A stretch of 64,000 nt of DNA from Congregibacter brevis (GCF_045689245.1 NZ_CP136865.1:1426001-1490000), one strand, 5' to 3'. Counted from the first letter of the stretch, positions 53,595-62,669 are shown. The notes: a model not told the origin generated them from the sequence alone. Made by a program: numbers and translations.

Positions 53595-54644
53595 ATGAAA
53601 GCCCTAGTCTTCAATGGTCCGCGCGATATTCGTTACGAAGATTTTCAGGATCCCGAACGCACTATCGATAACGCGGTAGTTATGCAGGTCGAAAAATGCA
53701 GTATCTGTGGATCGGACCTCCACATCTATCACGGTGATCATATTGGCACGACTAACTATGAAGCTGATCAACACAAGTTTTGTGTGGGTCACGAGTTTAT
53801 TGGGGAGGTTGTGGAGATCGGGCCAGATGTGCATGACCTGAAGGTCGGGGACAAAGTACTCGCCGCGGGCGGCACAGGTTGTGGTACCTGCTCATTTTGC
53901 AGGACGGGTCAAGTCTGGAAATGTAGTCGAGAAACCGCTTTTGGCTTAAGTGATGAGATGAATGGCGGACAGGCAGAATTTGTTCAAGTTCCAAATGCGG
54001 ACCGAACGCTGATGCGAATTCCAGACGGTGTCAGCGACGAACAAGCGGTGTTGCTGACCGATGCCTTGGCCACGGCCTCGTTCGGAATCAACAATACGGG
54101 TCTGAAACCCGGTCAGTCTTTGGCAGTTGTTGGACTTGGGCCGATTGGCTTGCTTGGGATTGAGCTGGCATTTCTGCGCGGCGCGTCCCAAGTCTTCGCA
54201 ATTGATCCTTTTGCCGCGCGCCGTGCGCATGCGGAAAAGCTTGGCGCTGTCGCGTTCGCGCCGGGAAAAGAAGCGGTTGGTGCAATTCTGGAAGCCAGCA
54301 GAGGCGGTGTCCATTGCGTCTTTGAAGCATCAGGCGCTAGTTCAGCGGTCCGCTCGACGTTGCCATTAGTGAAGAAGGGTGGTGCGCTGTCATTCATCGG
54401 GCTGCCGCAGCCCGACGTGGCGCTACCGCTCAACCACATTCTCTACAAAGGGCTTACGGTAAGGGCGGGCATTGCACCTGTTCCAAACCTGTGGGAGCCA
54501 TTGATCCCACTGCTACAAACAGGTCGGCTGAAAGCCAAAGGGTTGTTCTCGCACGAGATGGATCTTGCCGACGGCGCGGAGGCGTACCGGATTTTTGATG
54601 CACGCGAGGAAAGCGTGATCAAGATTATGATGAATGTTACTTAG
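53595..54644 (+). CDS. Zinc-dependent alcohol dehydrogenase (MDR)
   Basis: A 349-residue dehydrogenase with catalytic zinc ligands in CSICGSDLHIYHGD and CVGHEFIGEV, the structural-zinc cysteines in GCGTCSFCRTGQVWKC, and the NAD fold LAVVGLGPIGLLGIELAFLRG. It oxidises an alcohol or reduces an aldehyde/ketone. Separated from the GST by ~100 bp with its own GAAGGAA, but on the same strand and without a hairpin between them. Likely the last gene of the catabolic operon. Confidence 0.92.
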   Translation: MKALVFNGPRDIRYEDFQDPERTIDNAVVMQVEKCSICGSDLHIYHGDHIGTTNYEADQHKFCVGHEFIGEVVEIGPDVHDLKVGDKVLAAGGTGCGTCSFCRTGQVWKCSRETAFGLSDEMNGGQAEFVQVPNADRTLMRIPDGVSDEQAVLLTDALATASFGINNTGLKPGQSLAVVGLGPIGLLGIELAFLRGASQVFAIDPFAARRAHAEKLGAVAFAPGKEAVGAILEASRGGVHCVFEASGASSAVRSTLPLVKKGGALSFIGLPQPDVALPLNHILYKGLTVRAGIAPVPNLWEPLIPLLQTGRLKAKGLFSHEMDLADGAEAYRIFDAREESVIKIMMNVT

Positions 54645-54661
54645 TTGTTGTCGGGCGAGAT

Positions 54662-54828
54662 TTGGTCGCAGCTAAGCGGTTCTTTAGACGGGGGTTATCA
54701 TGGCATGATGGGGAGCCCACGAGCATCGTAACCGATAAGTCCCGAAGCTCTGGTATTGCTCATCGTGATCTGATGCCAGAGGCATCCACAGTACTAAACA
54801 CTATGAGAATAACCGGGCGGAGTAGTTA
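54662..54828 (+). mobile_element. IS6-like element, internal remnant
   Basis: Conceptual translation gives AKRFFRRG, GEPTSIVTDKSRSS and IAHRDLMPEAS, then MRITGRSS, matching the central part of the IS6-like transposase (GGEPRKIVTDKLRSY, VAHRDLMP, YENNRAEQS) with frame disturbances. No ends are preserved. Confidence 0.82.
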
Positions 54829-54874
54829 AAGAACCTGCCTCGCACTACAGCTTCTCGCGATTTTTCTTTGTGCC

Positions 54875-56899
54875 CTAGTTGCAGTAAAAATCGTCAATTT
54901 TTTCAGATGAGCCGCTATGGCAATAGTCCGGCCATCCGTGCCGCTGCCATGTGCGGGTAAAACCCAAACGGTTCGCAAACTCGGAAAACTTCGCATCCTG
55001 GGTAACTCGCTGGGCGTCGTTCGGTATCAGCCACATAAAGCGCAGGGGGCTCGCGTTGAGTAAGAAAGGGCGGTCAACATACGATTGCAGGTACATCTGT
55101 GTTTCGCCGACTGCCTGAAGCACCCCAAAGAGATAACTACTCATGGGTATGCTCGAGTCTTTGGCGATATTCATGACGATAGATCGTATTCGGTCTACTG
55201 CGGCTTGATCTCCAAAGGCATAGATACGACCAAGGTCGTCCCATTCTCCTGGTGAAGTCAGGGCGGCCGGGTATCGCGACTTAATGACTGCGGGCAGTTG
55301 TTGCCAGCACTCGTAAGACTCAGCGGATTGGCCTGTGCTTCCCAGATGCACACATCGTAGTAGTCCCGCGGGAGCGAAGCCCAAAGAAGCGCTGCGAGCG
55401 ATCAAAGCCATGCCCTCATCTACATCACCGAGATGAATTTTCGCCTGACCTAAGTTGAGTAGGCCTAACGTATCCGTGGGATCCAAGAGCAGCCCTGCCT
55501 CAATCATCGCCGAACCTAAGGACACGTAACCCAGCGCTAGATGATAAAAACCCCGGCGAATAGCAAAAAATGGCTGATTGGGGGCGGCCGCGTAAGCGCG
55601 CTCTATTGCCTCGAAGGAGGCATCGAAATTCAGGTCGTAGTCATGGAGCAGGGCGTTCACGTAATGCCCCATGGCGATATTGCTGTCATTCGCCAATGCT
55701 TGTTTTACAGCAAAGCGGGCCATGCGTAAGTGGTCGCTGGAGTCTTGTTTAGGGTCTGTAATAGGCACAAATAGGTGCGATCGTGCTAACCAGGCCCAAG
55801 CGTCGGCAAAATTGGCATCGCGCTCTACCGCTTGGCCCAGAAGATCGATTGCGGTCAGTTTTGCCTGACGTCCAAAGCGCCTGGACATCTCGCGGCCTTG
55901 TAAGTACAGCTCGTAGGCCTCGCGATCTTCTGTTAGTAGCCGCGCCAGACGACCGGTGGAAGGCTGAGTCGCCGCCGGACTAATTTCGTCAGCGATGGAT
56001 CGGGCCACGGACTCTTGGAATTCAAATATGTCATTGAGGCTGCCGTCAAAAGTTTTTGACCAGACGTGGTAACCGTCGGAGACCCGAACGAGTTGCGTCG
56101 TCACGCGCGCTGTATCGCCCTGTTTACGCACAGAACCCTCTAGTAGAAAATTTACGTGCAAGGCTTTGCCGATTTCTTCAATGCTTTGATCGCCATCTCG
56201 GTAGGCGAAGGAGGAGGTGCGTCCCGCAACGCTGAGTTCCTCTACGGTAGCGAGTGCGTCTAGAATCTCCTCGGCGAGGCCGTCAGAAAAGTACTGCTGG
56301 TCGCCGTCAGGGCTCAAATCTGTGAATGGGAGTACCGCAATAGAGTGATCCGGTGAGTTGTTTACGATGGTTGATGACGCTTCGCCTGGTAGCGTTTCCT
56401 TTGAGCTGGGCCCCGTGAGATTTATTCCCCACAATAGGAGACCGCCGCATGACAAAATCAGGCAGGCTAGCGTCGCAAGTCGGAGGTAGCTGAATCGCCC
56501 AAGTGTGGGGCGTGGTGTGTTTGGGTCGGGGGTAATCGGTTGCACATTGGCTATCAAGCGATAGCCGGTTTTGGGCACGGTCTCGATATGCTGGTGCTGA
56601 CCGCGAAGGTCTCCCAGCGCTTTGCGCAGCAAAGAAATTGCTCGAGACAGGCGTTCTTCTCCGCCAAACCTGCTCCCCCAGACGGCCTCGATAAGATCGT
56701 CGCGAGTAACTACTTCACCAGCGTGATCGATTAACACGCGCAAAACGGATAAAACCTTGGGTTCCACCAAGTATTCTTCTGATGCTCTATTGATGCGCAT
56801 GGACAGCAAGTCCACATCGTTATCGCCCACTCTAAATTTATAAAAAGTGGGGTCAGTGCGTTGTGAAGGAGGGTCGTTGCTTGCCTGATTATCGATCAA
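54875..56899 (-). CDS. CadC/ToxR-like regulator with TolB-like and TPR domains
   Basis: A 674-residue membrane transcription factor. Residues ~20-115 form an OmpR/PhoB-type winged helix (VEPKVLSVLRVLIDHAGEVV, RDDLIEAVWGSRFGGEERLS, RAISLLRKALGD). One TM helix follows (~138-158). The periplasmic part has the TolB-like HSIAVLPFTDLSPDGDQQYF and FSDGLAEEILDALA, then TPRs (~380-560). Such one-component regulators control an adjacent gene. The divergent exported protein at 57,083 is the obvious candidate. Signal unknown. Confidence 0.88.
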   Translation of the reverse strand: MIDNQASNDPPSQRTDPTFYKFRVGDNDVDLLSMRINRASEEYLVEPKVLSVLRVLIDHAGEVVTRDDLIEAVWGSRFGGEERLSRAISLLRKALGDLRGQHQHIETVPKTGYRLIANVQPITPDPNTPRPTLGRFSYLRLATLACLILSCGGLLLWGINLTGPSSKETLPGEASSTIVNNSPDHSIAVLPFTDLSPDGDQQYFSDGLAEEILDALATVEELSVAGRTSSFAYRDGDQSIEEIGKALHVNFLLEGSVRKQGDTARVTTQLVRVSDGYHVWSKTFDGSLNDIFEFQESVARSIADEISPAATQPSTGRLARLLTEDREAYELYLQGREMSRRFGRQAKLTAIDLLGQAVERDANFADAWAWLARSHLFVPITDPKQDSSDHLRMARFAVKQALANDSNIAMGHYVNALLHDYDLNFDASFEAIERAYAAAPNQPFFAIRRGFYHLALGYVSLGSAMIEAGLLLDPTDTLGLLNLGQAKIHLGDVDEGMALIARSASLGFAPAGLLRCVHLGSTGQSAESYECWQQLPAVIKSRYPAALTSPGEWDDLGRIYAFGDQAAVDRIRSIVMNIAKDSSIPMSSYLFGVLQAVGETQMYLQSYVDRPFLLNASPLRFMWLIPNDAQRVTQDAKFSEFANRLGFTRTWQRHGWPDYCHSGSSEKIDDFYCN

Positions 56900-57082
56900 A
56901 AATACCGAGTTTCGTCACTCTGATGGCATTCGAGGTTGGAGCAAAAGTCATTTGAATTCAAGGCCTAAGCTAAACCTAAGAAAAAACTAAAGGATTCCTG
57001 CAGTAATTCACATCGCCCAGAAGCACCTTGGATTCCTCATCAGCTTACTGCTGGTGCAACGCTAACTTTAAGAGGAAAAAAC

Positions 57083-58222
57083 ATGCGTCGCAGAATAGAT
57101 AGAAAACGCTCTTCACTGCTTATCGACGCCGCGACGGCGATACTGTTGCTTACGCCTCTAGCGCTAAACGCTAGCGACGTTGAAGTGGCCGCCGAAGAAG
57201 TCATCGCTCAGTACGTTGAGATGCCGTTTAGTCATTCGCAGGAGGGTTGGCGTAAAACGGGCATTAGTCTGCGATCTGGGCAATCTGCCACAATAATAGG
57301 AGACGGATCCGTAAATTTGGGACTGCCTGTTCCGGCCTCTGCATCTTTGTTCCTGTGGGCTCGCATCGGTGAAGACGGAGATGTATTCAACGTCGCTAGT
57401 GATACCTATACCTTTGTCGCGCAGGCAGCGGGCGAATTGTATCTTGCGGTCAGGCCTGCCGGCTTTTACTGGACGGATCGCCGGGGAACCTTTCCCGCAG
57501 ATTTTGGTGGTGTTCCCAAGTACCCCGTGGATGCACAGGCGGAGGTGTACCTTTGGCGCGGCGAGCCTGAGACAGCGCTGACGTCGATGGCAGACACAGA
57601 TGATGCGCGGTGGCAGCTAGCGTTGAGTCGTTACACGGATGCTCCAAAGCTTCCCGATGAATTTGAGTATCTTTGGTATCTGGGACAGTCATCCGTGTTT
57701 GAGACCTACGAGGACTCCACTCACGTTGGGGTTCGCGCTACGCCCAGTAACGACGCAGGAATCATTCGTAAGGCTTTGGATATACCGCTCAACGACGAGA
57801 CTCTGTTTTCGTTTGACTGGTTGTATGAACAACTCCCTGCTAGAGGTCCGGAGACGGAGGCGCAGTATCACGATTACCTGAGTATTGCCCTGGAGTTTGA
57901 CAACGGCCAGGACCTTACCTGGTTCTGGAGCAGTCATCTTGAAGCGGGTGAGGAGTTTACCTGTCCACTGCCGTGGTGGGATCAACGAGAGACTCACATT
58001 GCTGTTCAATCAGGAGAGGCGGGCCTGAGCACCTGGCATAGCCACACCCGATCGGTGCTGCAGGATTATCAGTCTGCGGTGGGTGGTGAATTACCCGGAC
58101 GCATTGTTGGGGTGTGGGTGATTAACTCGGGTGTTTTTGGCGACAAGCCCGGTGAAGCGATCTTTGCCAATTTGAAAGTTCGTAACGGTGATGCGGTCAC
58201 GGAGGTTTTTAGCCGCAAATGA
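57083..58222 (+). CDS. Exported two-domain protein, LecA-like plus DUF3047-like
   Basis: A 379-residue secreted protein with an N-terminal signal (about residues 10-29). Residues ~40-160 resemble the PA-IL/LecA sandwich (GISLRSGQSATIIGDGSVNL, LFLWARIGEDGDVFNV, TFVAQAAGELYLAVRP) but lack the Asn-Asp calcium ligands after the last strand. Residues ~195-375 resemble DUF3047 (LFSFDWLYEQLPA, DYLSIALEFDNGQDLTWF, GVWVINSGVFGDKPGEAIFA). No catalytic residues recognised. Divergent from the CadC-like regulator. Both fold calls are remote and by eye. Confidence 0.6.
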   Translation: MRRRIDRKRSSLLIDAATAILLLTPLALNASDVEVAAEEVIAQYVEMPFSHSQEGWRKTGISLRSGQSATIIGDGSVNLGLPVPASASLFLWARIGEDGDVFNVASDTYTFVAQAAGELYLAVRPAGFYWTDRRGTFPADFGGVPKYPVDAQAEVYLWRGEPETALTSMADTDDARWQLALSRYTDAPKLPDEFEYLWYLGQSSVFETYEDSTHVGVRATPSNDAGIIRKALDIPLNDETLFSFDWLYEQLPARGPETEAQYHDYLSIALEFDNGQDLTWFWSSHLEAGEEFTCPLPWWDQRETHIAVQSGEAGLSTWHSHTRSVLQDYQSAVGGELPGRIVGVWVINSGVFGDKPGEAIFANLKVRNGDAVTEVFSRK

Positions 58223-58357
58223 AGAGGGTGCCCGACAACATCAATCAATAACGACGTTACTGACAAGTAAACGCTTGAGGGCCGACGGCATGCACACGTG
58301 GTCCGCAAGCAAGGGCTCCACACTACTGACTGAAACGACCAGCCGTGCATTGTGCGC

Positions 58358-58448
58358 ACGGCGTGCTGATGATTTGGGGTGAGAGTCCCTGGCGCTTGTA
58401 GGTATTCATGGCCGGGTTTTGGCTATGTGAGCCACTCAGGTTGTCACC
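58358..58448 (-). mobile_element. IS6-like element, 5' remnant
   Basis: The minus strand reads ATG at 58409 then NTYKRQGLSPQIIS, matching the IS6-like transposase start MNTYKRHRFPPDIIS; DNA identity is clear over ~50 bp. A degraded left terminal repeat (GGTGACAACCTGAGTGGC) starts at ~58448. The rest of the element is missing. Confidence 0.75.
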
Positions 58449-58488
58449 AGGGGAGGAGGTCCACACGGTGCTTAAAGAAAGACTTTTC

Positions 58489-59190
58489 CTAATCTCGCGA
58501 ATCAGCGCGTTCATCTTTCAGTATTTGAATGTCTGCAATGAGATGGCTGACTGACGTGTTGTTTAAGCCGTTGTATATGCCGCGAATGTTTCGGTTGTGA
58601 TCAATGAGTAACAGATTTTCTGTATGCAGAAAGTCATTCTCGGCCTCCTTGACTCCCAAGTCGGCGCTCGCAAAGTAAGCGTTTTTCGCTATGCTATAGA
58701 TGTCGCTTTTATCGCCCGTCACCAAGTGCCAGTTATCACTTCGGATATCATTTCGCTCAGCATAGTCTTTAAGAATCTCAGTGGTATCTGTTGTTGGCTG
58801 TATGGAGTGAGACAGAATTCTTACCTCATTATCACCTAGAAATTCGTTCTGCACGCGCGATAGTTTCGACCTGATAGTCGGACAAATACCCGGGCATGTA
58901 GTAAAGAAAAAGCTCGCGACGTAAATCTTATTGTGAAGCGTTCTCTCCGTTACCGTGCGGCCTTCCTGATCCGTAAAACTAAAAGAGGGAATTCTGTGGA
59001 AGCCCTTAAGCTCTTCGCTCTTCGAGTCGAGCCAATGAGGAGTAAATTCTGCACTGTTGTAATAAGGTAGCTGACTGTCGGCAGCCGCGGTGAGCGAGCA
59101 AAAAAATGCGGACAAAAATCCCAGTGCCAAGGTGATAACGCATCGCCGCACTTGGCAATTTCTATAGGTAGTCAACTGCAATTTTTTCAT
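58489..59190 (-). CDS. SCO1/SenC-family protein
   Basis: A 233-residue exported thioredoxin-fold protein. The N-terminus has a signal (CVITLALGFLSAFFCSLTAA). The copper/redox motif is FTTCPGICPTIRSKL (CxxxC) with the distal region LLIDHNRNIRGIYNGL; the usual distal His is plausibly in FLHTENLLL. SCO proteins deliver copper to cytochrome oxidase or reduce its thiols. It overlaps the upstream MORN gene by 29 bp and is part of a three-gene minus-strand set with the YHYH protein. Confidence 0.88.
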   Translation of the reverse strand: MKKLQLTTYRNCQVRRCVITLALGFLSAFFCSLTAAADSQLPYYNSAEFTPHWLDSKSEELKGFHRIPSFSFTDQEGRTVTERTLHNKIYVASFFFTTCPGICPTIRSKLSRVQNEFLGDNEVRILSHSIQPTTDTTEILKDYAERNDIRSDNWHLVTGDKSDIYSIAKNAYFASADLGVKEAENDFLHTENLLLIDHNRNIRGIYNGLNNTSVSHLIADIQILKDERADSRD

Positions 59191-59764
59191 CTTTGAGTCC
59201 AGAGCACATATTCGAATTATTCAGGCCGAAAACTCGTCCATTTCGAAATTCGTGATTAGCAAATAGCGCTCCATTCTCGCGCCATGCCTGTTGTAAGCCA
59301 GCAGTACGACCATCGCGGTAGTTCAGCTTCTTGAAAATTTCACCGCTTTCGTACCATTTGAGCAGGGCACCATCGAGCTTGCCGTTGACATACTGAGACT
59401 GGCTTTTGAGCTTGCCATTAGGCCACCAACTCCGATGCGTGCCGGTAGGTGTTTCTCTGTCATAGAAAGACTCTTGGCTCAGTGCTCCACTCTCGAACCA
59501 CCGGGAGCTTCGTCCATGCCAGCGCCCATCCTCGAATTGTTCCAAAGTAGCTAGCTGACCAGACGGATGATATGTCACCGCATCGCCGCTGAAGATTGAG
59601 CCTTGATACATGCGATTACCCGTTGACCGCTCGATAGAGACCAGCGATTTATCTACGACCAATCTATTGGTCTGCTCGTCGTCAACGAAAGCTGGTGCTA
59701 GCGTCGCGGCGACCACTAAGAAAAACATAGTTAGGCCATACGCCCACATCGTCGAAGCTTTCAC
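59162..59764 (-). CDS. Exported MORN-repeat (YwqK-like) protein
   Basis: A 200-residue protein with an N-terminal hydrophobic signal/anchor (MWAYGLTMFFLVVAATLAP) and about six MORN-type repeats (YHPSGQLATLEQFEDGRWHG, WFESGALSQES, WWPNGKLKSQSQYVNGKLDG, WYESGEIFKKLNYRDGRTAG, WRENGALFANHEFRNGRVFG). The repeat family is annotated as YwqK antitoxin in databases, but the extracytoplasmic location argues for a binding role. It sits between SCO1 and the YHYH lipoprotein in one operon. Confidence 0.88.
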   Translation of the reverse strand: MKASTMWAYGLTMFFLVVAATLAPAFVDDEQTNRLVVDKSLVSIERSTGNRMYQGSIFSGDAVTYHPSGQLATLEQFEDGRWHGRSSRWFESGALSQESFYDRETPTGTHRSWWPNGKLKSQSQYVNGKLDGALLKWYESGEIFKKLNYRDGRTAGLQQAWRENGALFANHEFRNGRVFGLNNSNMCSGLKDEKIAVDYL

Positions 59765-59767
59765 TCA

Positions 59768-60622
59768 TCAGCTTCCTTCTACTGGCGTGCCTTGATAGTC
59801 GCCAGGGAAGAGATAGTGCATGCCCTCGAGGCCAGCTGCTTCCTCAAAAATATGATAGTGGTATTCTTCAATTCCGTTAGAGTATTGCGTCTGTGTAACG
59901 TGACCTCCTGATGCATCTAACTGACCTGCAGTTGCTGCCGTCTCGCCGCCCAGCGCCCAACATCTTCTTCCAAAGAGAAAGAAACCATCGGCTATAACGC
60001 CAATTAAGCTATCGTCATCGTTTGATATGCTTGCTTTTGGCTCAAGATGATAGTGATAAACGGATGGCCCTATATGCGCTCCATCGTTGTCGAGACCCTG
60101 AGCAACGCCTCCCCCCACAACCGTGTTTCCTCCTTCGTACTGGTTGAAGACATAACTTCCGCTGACGGCGTAGCCGACAATGCCGAGGCTTGTCCCTGTA
60201 GAACTTGGGGCTTTCTCTGGCTTTACCGGCAAGGAAACTGTCACATCGTTAGCATCGGATTCCTCCAGTCGATTGCCCGTCATACGCGCTGCCTGCGCTT
60301 CTGTCGGTGCTTCATACAATGGGTAACCTTCGGTCCAATAGGTACTTACGTGATTAGGTAGCCCGTCAGTTTTGAGAATGACGTTGCACCCGTCACTAGA
60401 CAGCGCGATCTCGACATTGGAACCAAAGTATAAGTAGGCATCGGGAAGGCCGGTATCGCAGCTTGCGACCGTTGGCGTATCTGGCGTATCTGGCGTATTT
60501 GTCGCGGCGTCTGTTGGTGTATCTGCCGTTATCTCTGCTCCTGATGTTCCCCCGCCTCCGCCGCAGGCTGCGAGAGTAGAAAAACCGAGTACCAAAACAA
60601 TGTGAACCTTAGACTTTGACAT
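59768..60622 (-). CDS. YHYH-domain lipoprotein
   Basis: A 284-residue protein. ATG 60622 opens a lipoprotein signal ending in the lipobox LAACGG. A TPDTP-rich linker precedes the YHYH domain, with GPSVYHYHLEPKAS and GIEEYHYHIFEEAAG as the two signature His motifs, plus ADGFFLFGRRCWALGG. YHYH proteins are thought to bind metal; the association with a SCO1 protein supports a copper-related role (inference). It ends three bases before the MORN gene start. Confidence 0.88.
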   Translation of the reverse strand: MSKSKVHIVLVLGFSTLAACGGGGGTSGAEITADTPTDAATNTPDTPDTPTVASCDTGLPDAYLYFGSNVEIALSSDGCNVILKTDGLPNHVSTYWTEGYPLYEAPTEAQAARMTGNRLEESDANDVTVSLPVKPEKAPSSTGTSLGIVGYAVSGSYVFNQYEGGNTVVGGGVAQGLDNDGAHIGPSVYHYHLEPKASISNDDDSLIGVIADGFFLFGRRCWALGGETAATAGQLDASGGHVTQTQYSNGIEEYHYHIFEEAAGLEGMHYLFPGDYQGTPVEGS

Positions 60623-60720
60623 ACATACAACCACCACGATGGTTACTGGACAAAGTGATGCTAAGTCACGACTCTGCTTACAATGTGCAGTAAAAAAGGA
60701 TATTCCGTGGAGATGTTTCC

Positions 60721-62601
60721 ATGAAGCAATTTGATAAAGCCCTTGGCATGGATGCGTCTATCACGCGTAGGGACTTTCTCGGCTCTACGCTTATAGGAGC
60801 CGGGGGGGCTCTGGTAGCGGGCGCTTCTGGCCCTGTGGCTTTTGCCGCAGGTGCAGGCGTCGCCTTTGACCCCTGGACCGGTTTTGGCGGCGTTGGCGAT
60901 TACGCGAGCTCCAACGGCAACACGGTCGCCGTGCGCGATGCGGCGCACCGAGTTCGCGATGAACATCTTGGGAGCGAGGCGCAGGATACCGGGGAGATTT
61001 ACGATCTGGTCATTGTTGGCGGCGGTTTCTCTGGTCTGGCGGCCGCGTATGAGTTTCAGCGTCACGCGCCCGGTAAGCGCTGTCTGATTCTCGATAATCA
61101 CAATATGTTTGGCGGTGAAGCGCGCCTAAACGAATTTGACGTTGGCGGGCATCGGCTCTATGGGCCCCAGGGGTCGAACGGGTTTTTGCCGCCCCAAGCT
61201 AACAGCACGCTGTCTGACGAAGTCTGGCGGGATGTTGGTATGCCAATGAGCTACGACTTTGCCGAGCAGGGTGGTTCGGGCAAGCGACTACGCTCCGCCT
61301 GGGATAGCTACGATGCCATGTATTGGGGGCAGGAGCACACCGACACTGGCCACTACTTCAAGGGCTCGGGATGGGTGAGGAATGTGTGGGACGATGATCT
61401 CGCGCGGGTGCCTTGGGACGCCAAATTGCGTGCCGATATGCTCCGCGCGTTCAAAGGCAATGAGGTTTTTCACTCCAGCGACGGCCTAGAAGCGTGGCTC
61501 GACAGTATGAGTTACCACGAATATCTCAACGGTGTTATGGGGCTCGATAAGCGGGTCGCCGCTTACACAGATCCTATCCTTGCGATTTCCAATTACGGAG
61601 TCTGTGGCGATGCCGTAAGCGCGTACGGCGCATATCTGCTTGGCCTTCCAGGCATGAAAGGCTATCTGCAGGCAGACAACATTGATTTTGATGCCGTAAA
61701 AATCATGAGCTTTCCAGGCGGCAACACTGTCTATGCCCGGCGCATTGCGCAGCATCTGATTCCCGGCTGCTTAGGCGACGACGATAGTTTTGTGTCGGCA
61801 CTTAAAGGTCGCGTGAATTTCTCGGAGTTGGATGCCTCCGACCAAGCGGTTCGAATCCGTCTTGGAGCTACAGGTTTCCGCGTGACTCACGCTGGCAAAG
61901 ATCGTGTTGTGGTCAATTATCTGCAAAACGGCACGGCCTACAGTGTGCGGACACGCACTGCGGTAGTCTCTGCTGGCGGTTACATCGCGCGCAAGCTTGT
62001 TCCAGATATGCCGCAGGATATTCGCGATGCCTATGCGGACTTTAATCATGGTCCAGCACTCGTGGTAAACGTCGCGCTTAACAACTGGCGTTTTCTGCAG
62101 AAGATTGGCATCACCGCGGGCCGGTGGTATGACGGCTTTGGCTTTTTCGGATCAATAAGAGCGCCTATGAGCATGCCCGGTGCGACTCCGCCGTTCGATC
62201 CTGACAAGCCTGTTGTTATGACGTTCTACGTGCCTTTTCTTCATCCCGGTTATGACACGCGCACTCAGGGTAATCTGGGTCGAGCTGAGCTTTTGGGTAA
62301 GAGCTATGCGGATTTTGAGCGACAGATCCGAGAGCACATGAACACCCTTTTTGCGGGCGGTGGTTTCGATGCTCGGCGCGACATAGCCGGTATTGTTCTC
62401 AATCGATGGGGCCATGCCTATGTGTCTCCCCAACCGGGTTTTTACTACGGAGGCAGACAGGGAGAGGGTCTCGCCGCGCCGATTAAGGCAGGCTTTGATC
62501 GCATCTTTTTTGGGCATTCGGAGTTGGGGTCGCGGATGAACTATCGCAACGCGATAGCTGAGGGTGGACGTGCGGGTAAACAGGCAGCTTTACGCCTGTA
62601 G
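60721..62601 (+). CDS. Tat-exported FAD-dependent oxidoreductase, SpdH-like (second copy)
   Basis: A 626-residue flavoprotein of the same family as the 39.9-41.8 kb enzyme. It has a Tat signal (ITRRDFLGSTLIGAGGALVA), Rossmann motif LVIVGGGFSGLAAAYEFQRH (~95-113) and CLILDNHNMFGGEARLNEFD. The C-terminus has RWGHAYVSPQPGFYYGG. Electrons from an amine or alcohol substrate would pass to a membrane acceptor. It is divergent from the YHYH/MORN/SCO1 set and followed by a small exported protein and a TonB receptor. Diverged enough from its paralogue to have a different substrate. Confidence 0.85.
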   Translation: MKQFDKALGMDASITRRDFLGSTLIGAGGALVAGASGPVAFAAGAGVAFDPWTGFGGVGDYASSNGNTVAVRDAAHRVRDEHLGSEAQDTGEIYDLVIVGGGFSGLAAAYEFQRHAPGKRCLILDNHNMFGGEARLNEFDVGGHRLYGPQGSNGFLPPQANSTLSDEVWRDVGMPMSYDFAEQGGSGKRLRSAWDSYDAMYWGQEHTDTGHYFKGSGWVRNVWDDDLARVPWDAKLRADMLRAFKGNEVFHSSDGLEAWLDSMSYHEYLNGVMGLDKRVAAYTDPILAISNYGVCGDAVSAYGAYLLGLPGMKGYLQADNIDFDAVKIMSFPGGNTVYARRIAQHLIPGCLGDDDSFVSALKGRVNFSELDASDQAVRIRLGATGFRVTHAGKDRVVVNYLQNGTAYSVRTRTAVVSAGGYIARKLVPDMPQDIRDAYADFNHGPALVVNVALNNWRFLQKIGITAGRWYDGFGFFGSIRAPMSMPGATPPFDPDKPVVMTFYVPFLHPGYDTRTQGNLGRAELLGKSYADFERQIREHMNTLFAGGGFDARRDIAGIVLNRWGHAYVSPQPGFYYGGRQGEGLAAPIKAGFDRIFFGHSELGSRMNYRNAIAEGGRAGKQAALRL

Positions 62602-62669
62602 AAGTCCCCGTCTTCTAAAACAGTTCGACTGGTTGCACACAATAAGTACATCTGTCACATTGAGTGCCG

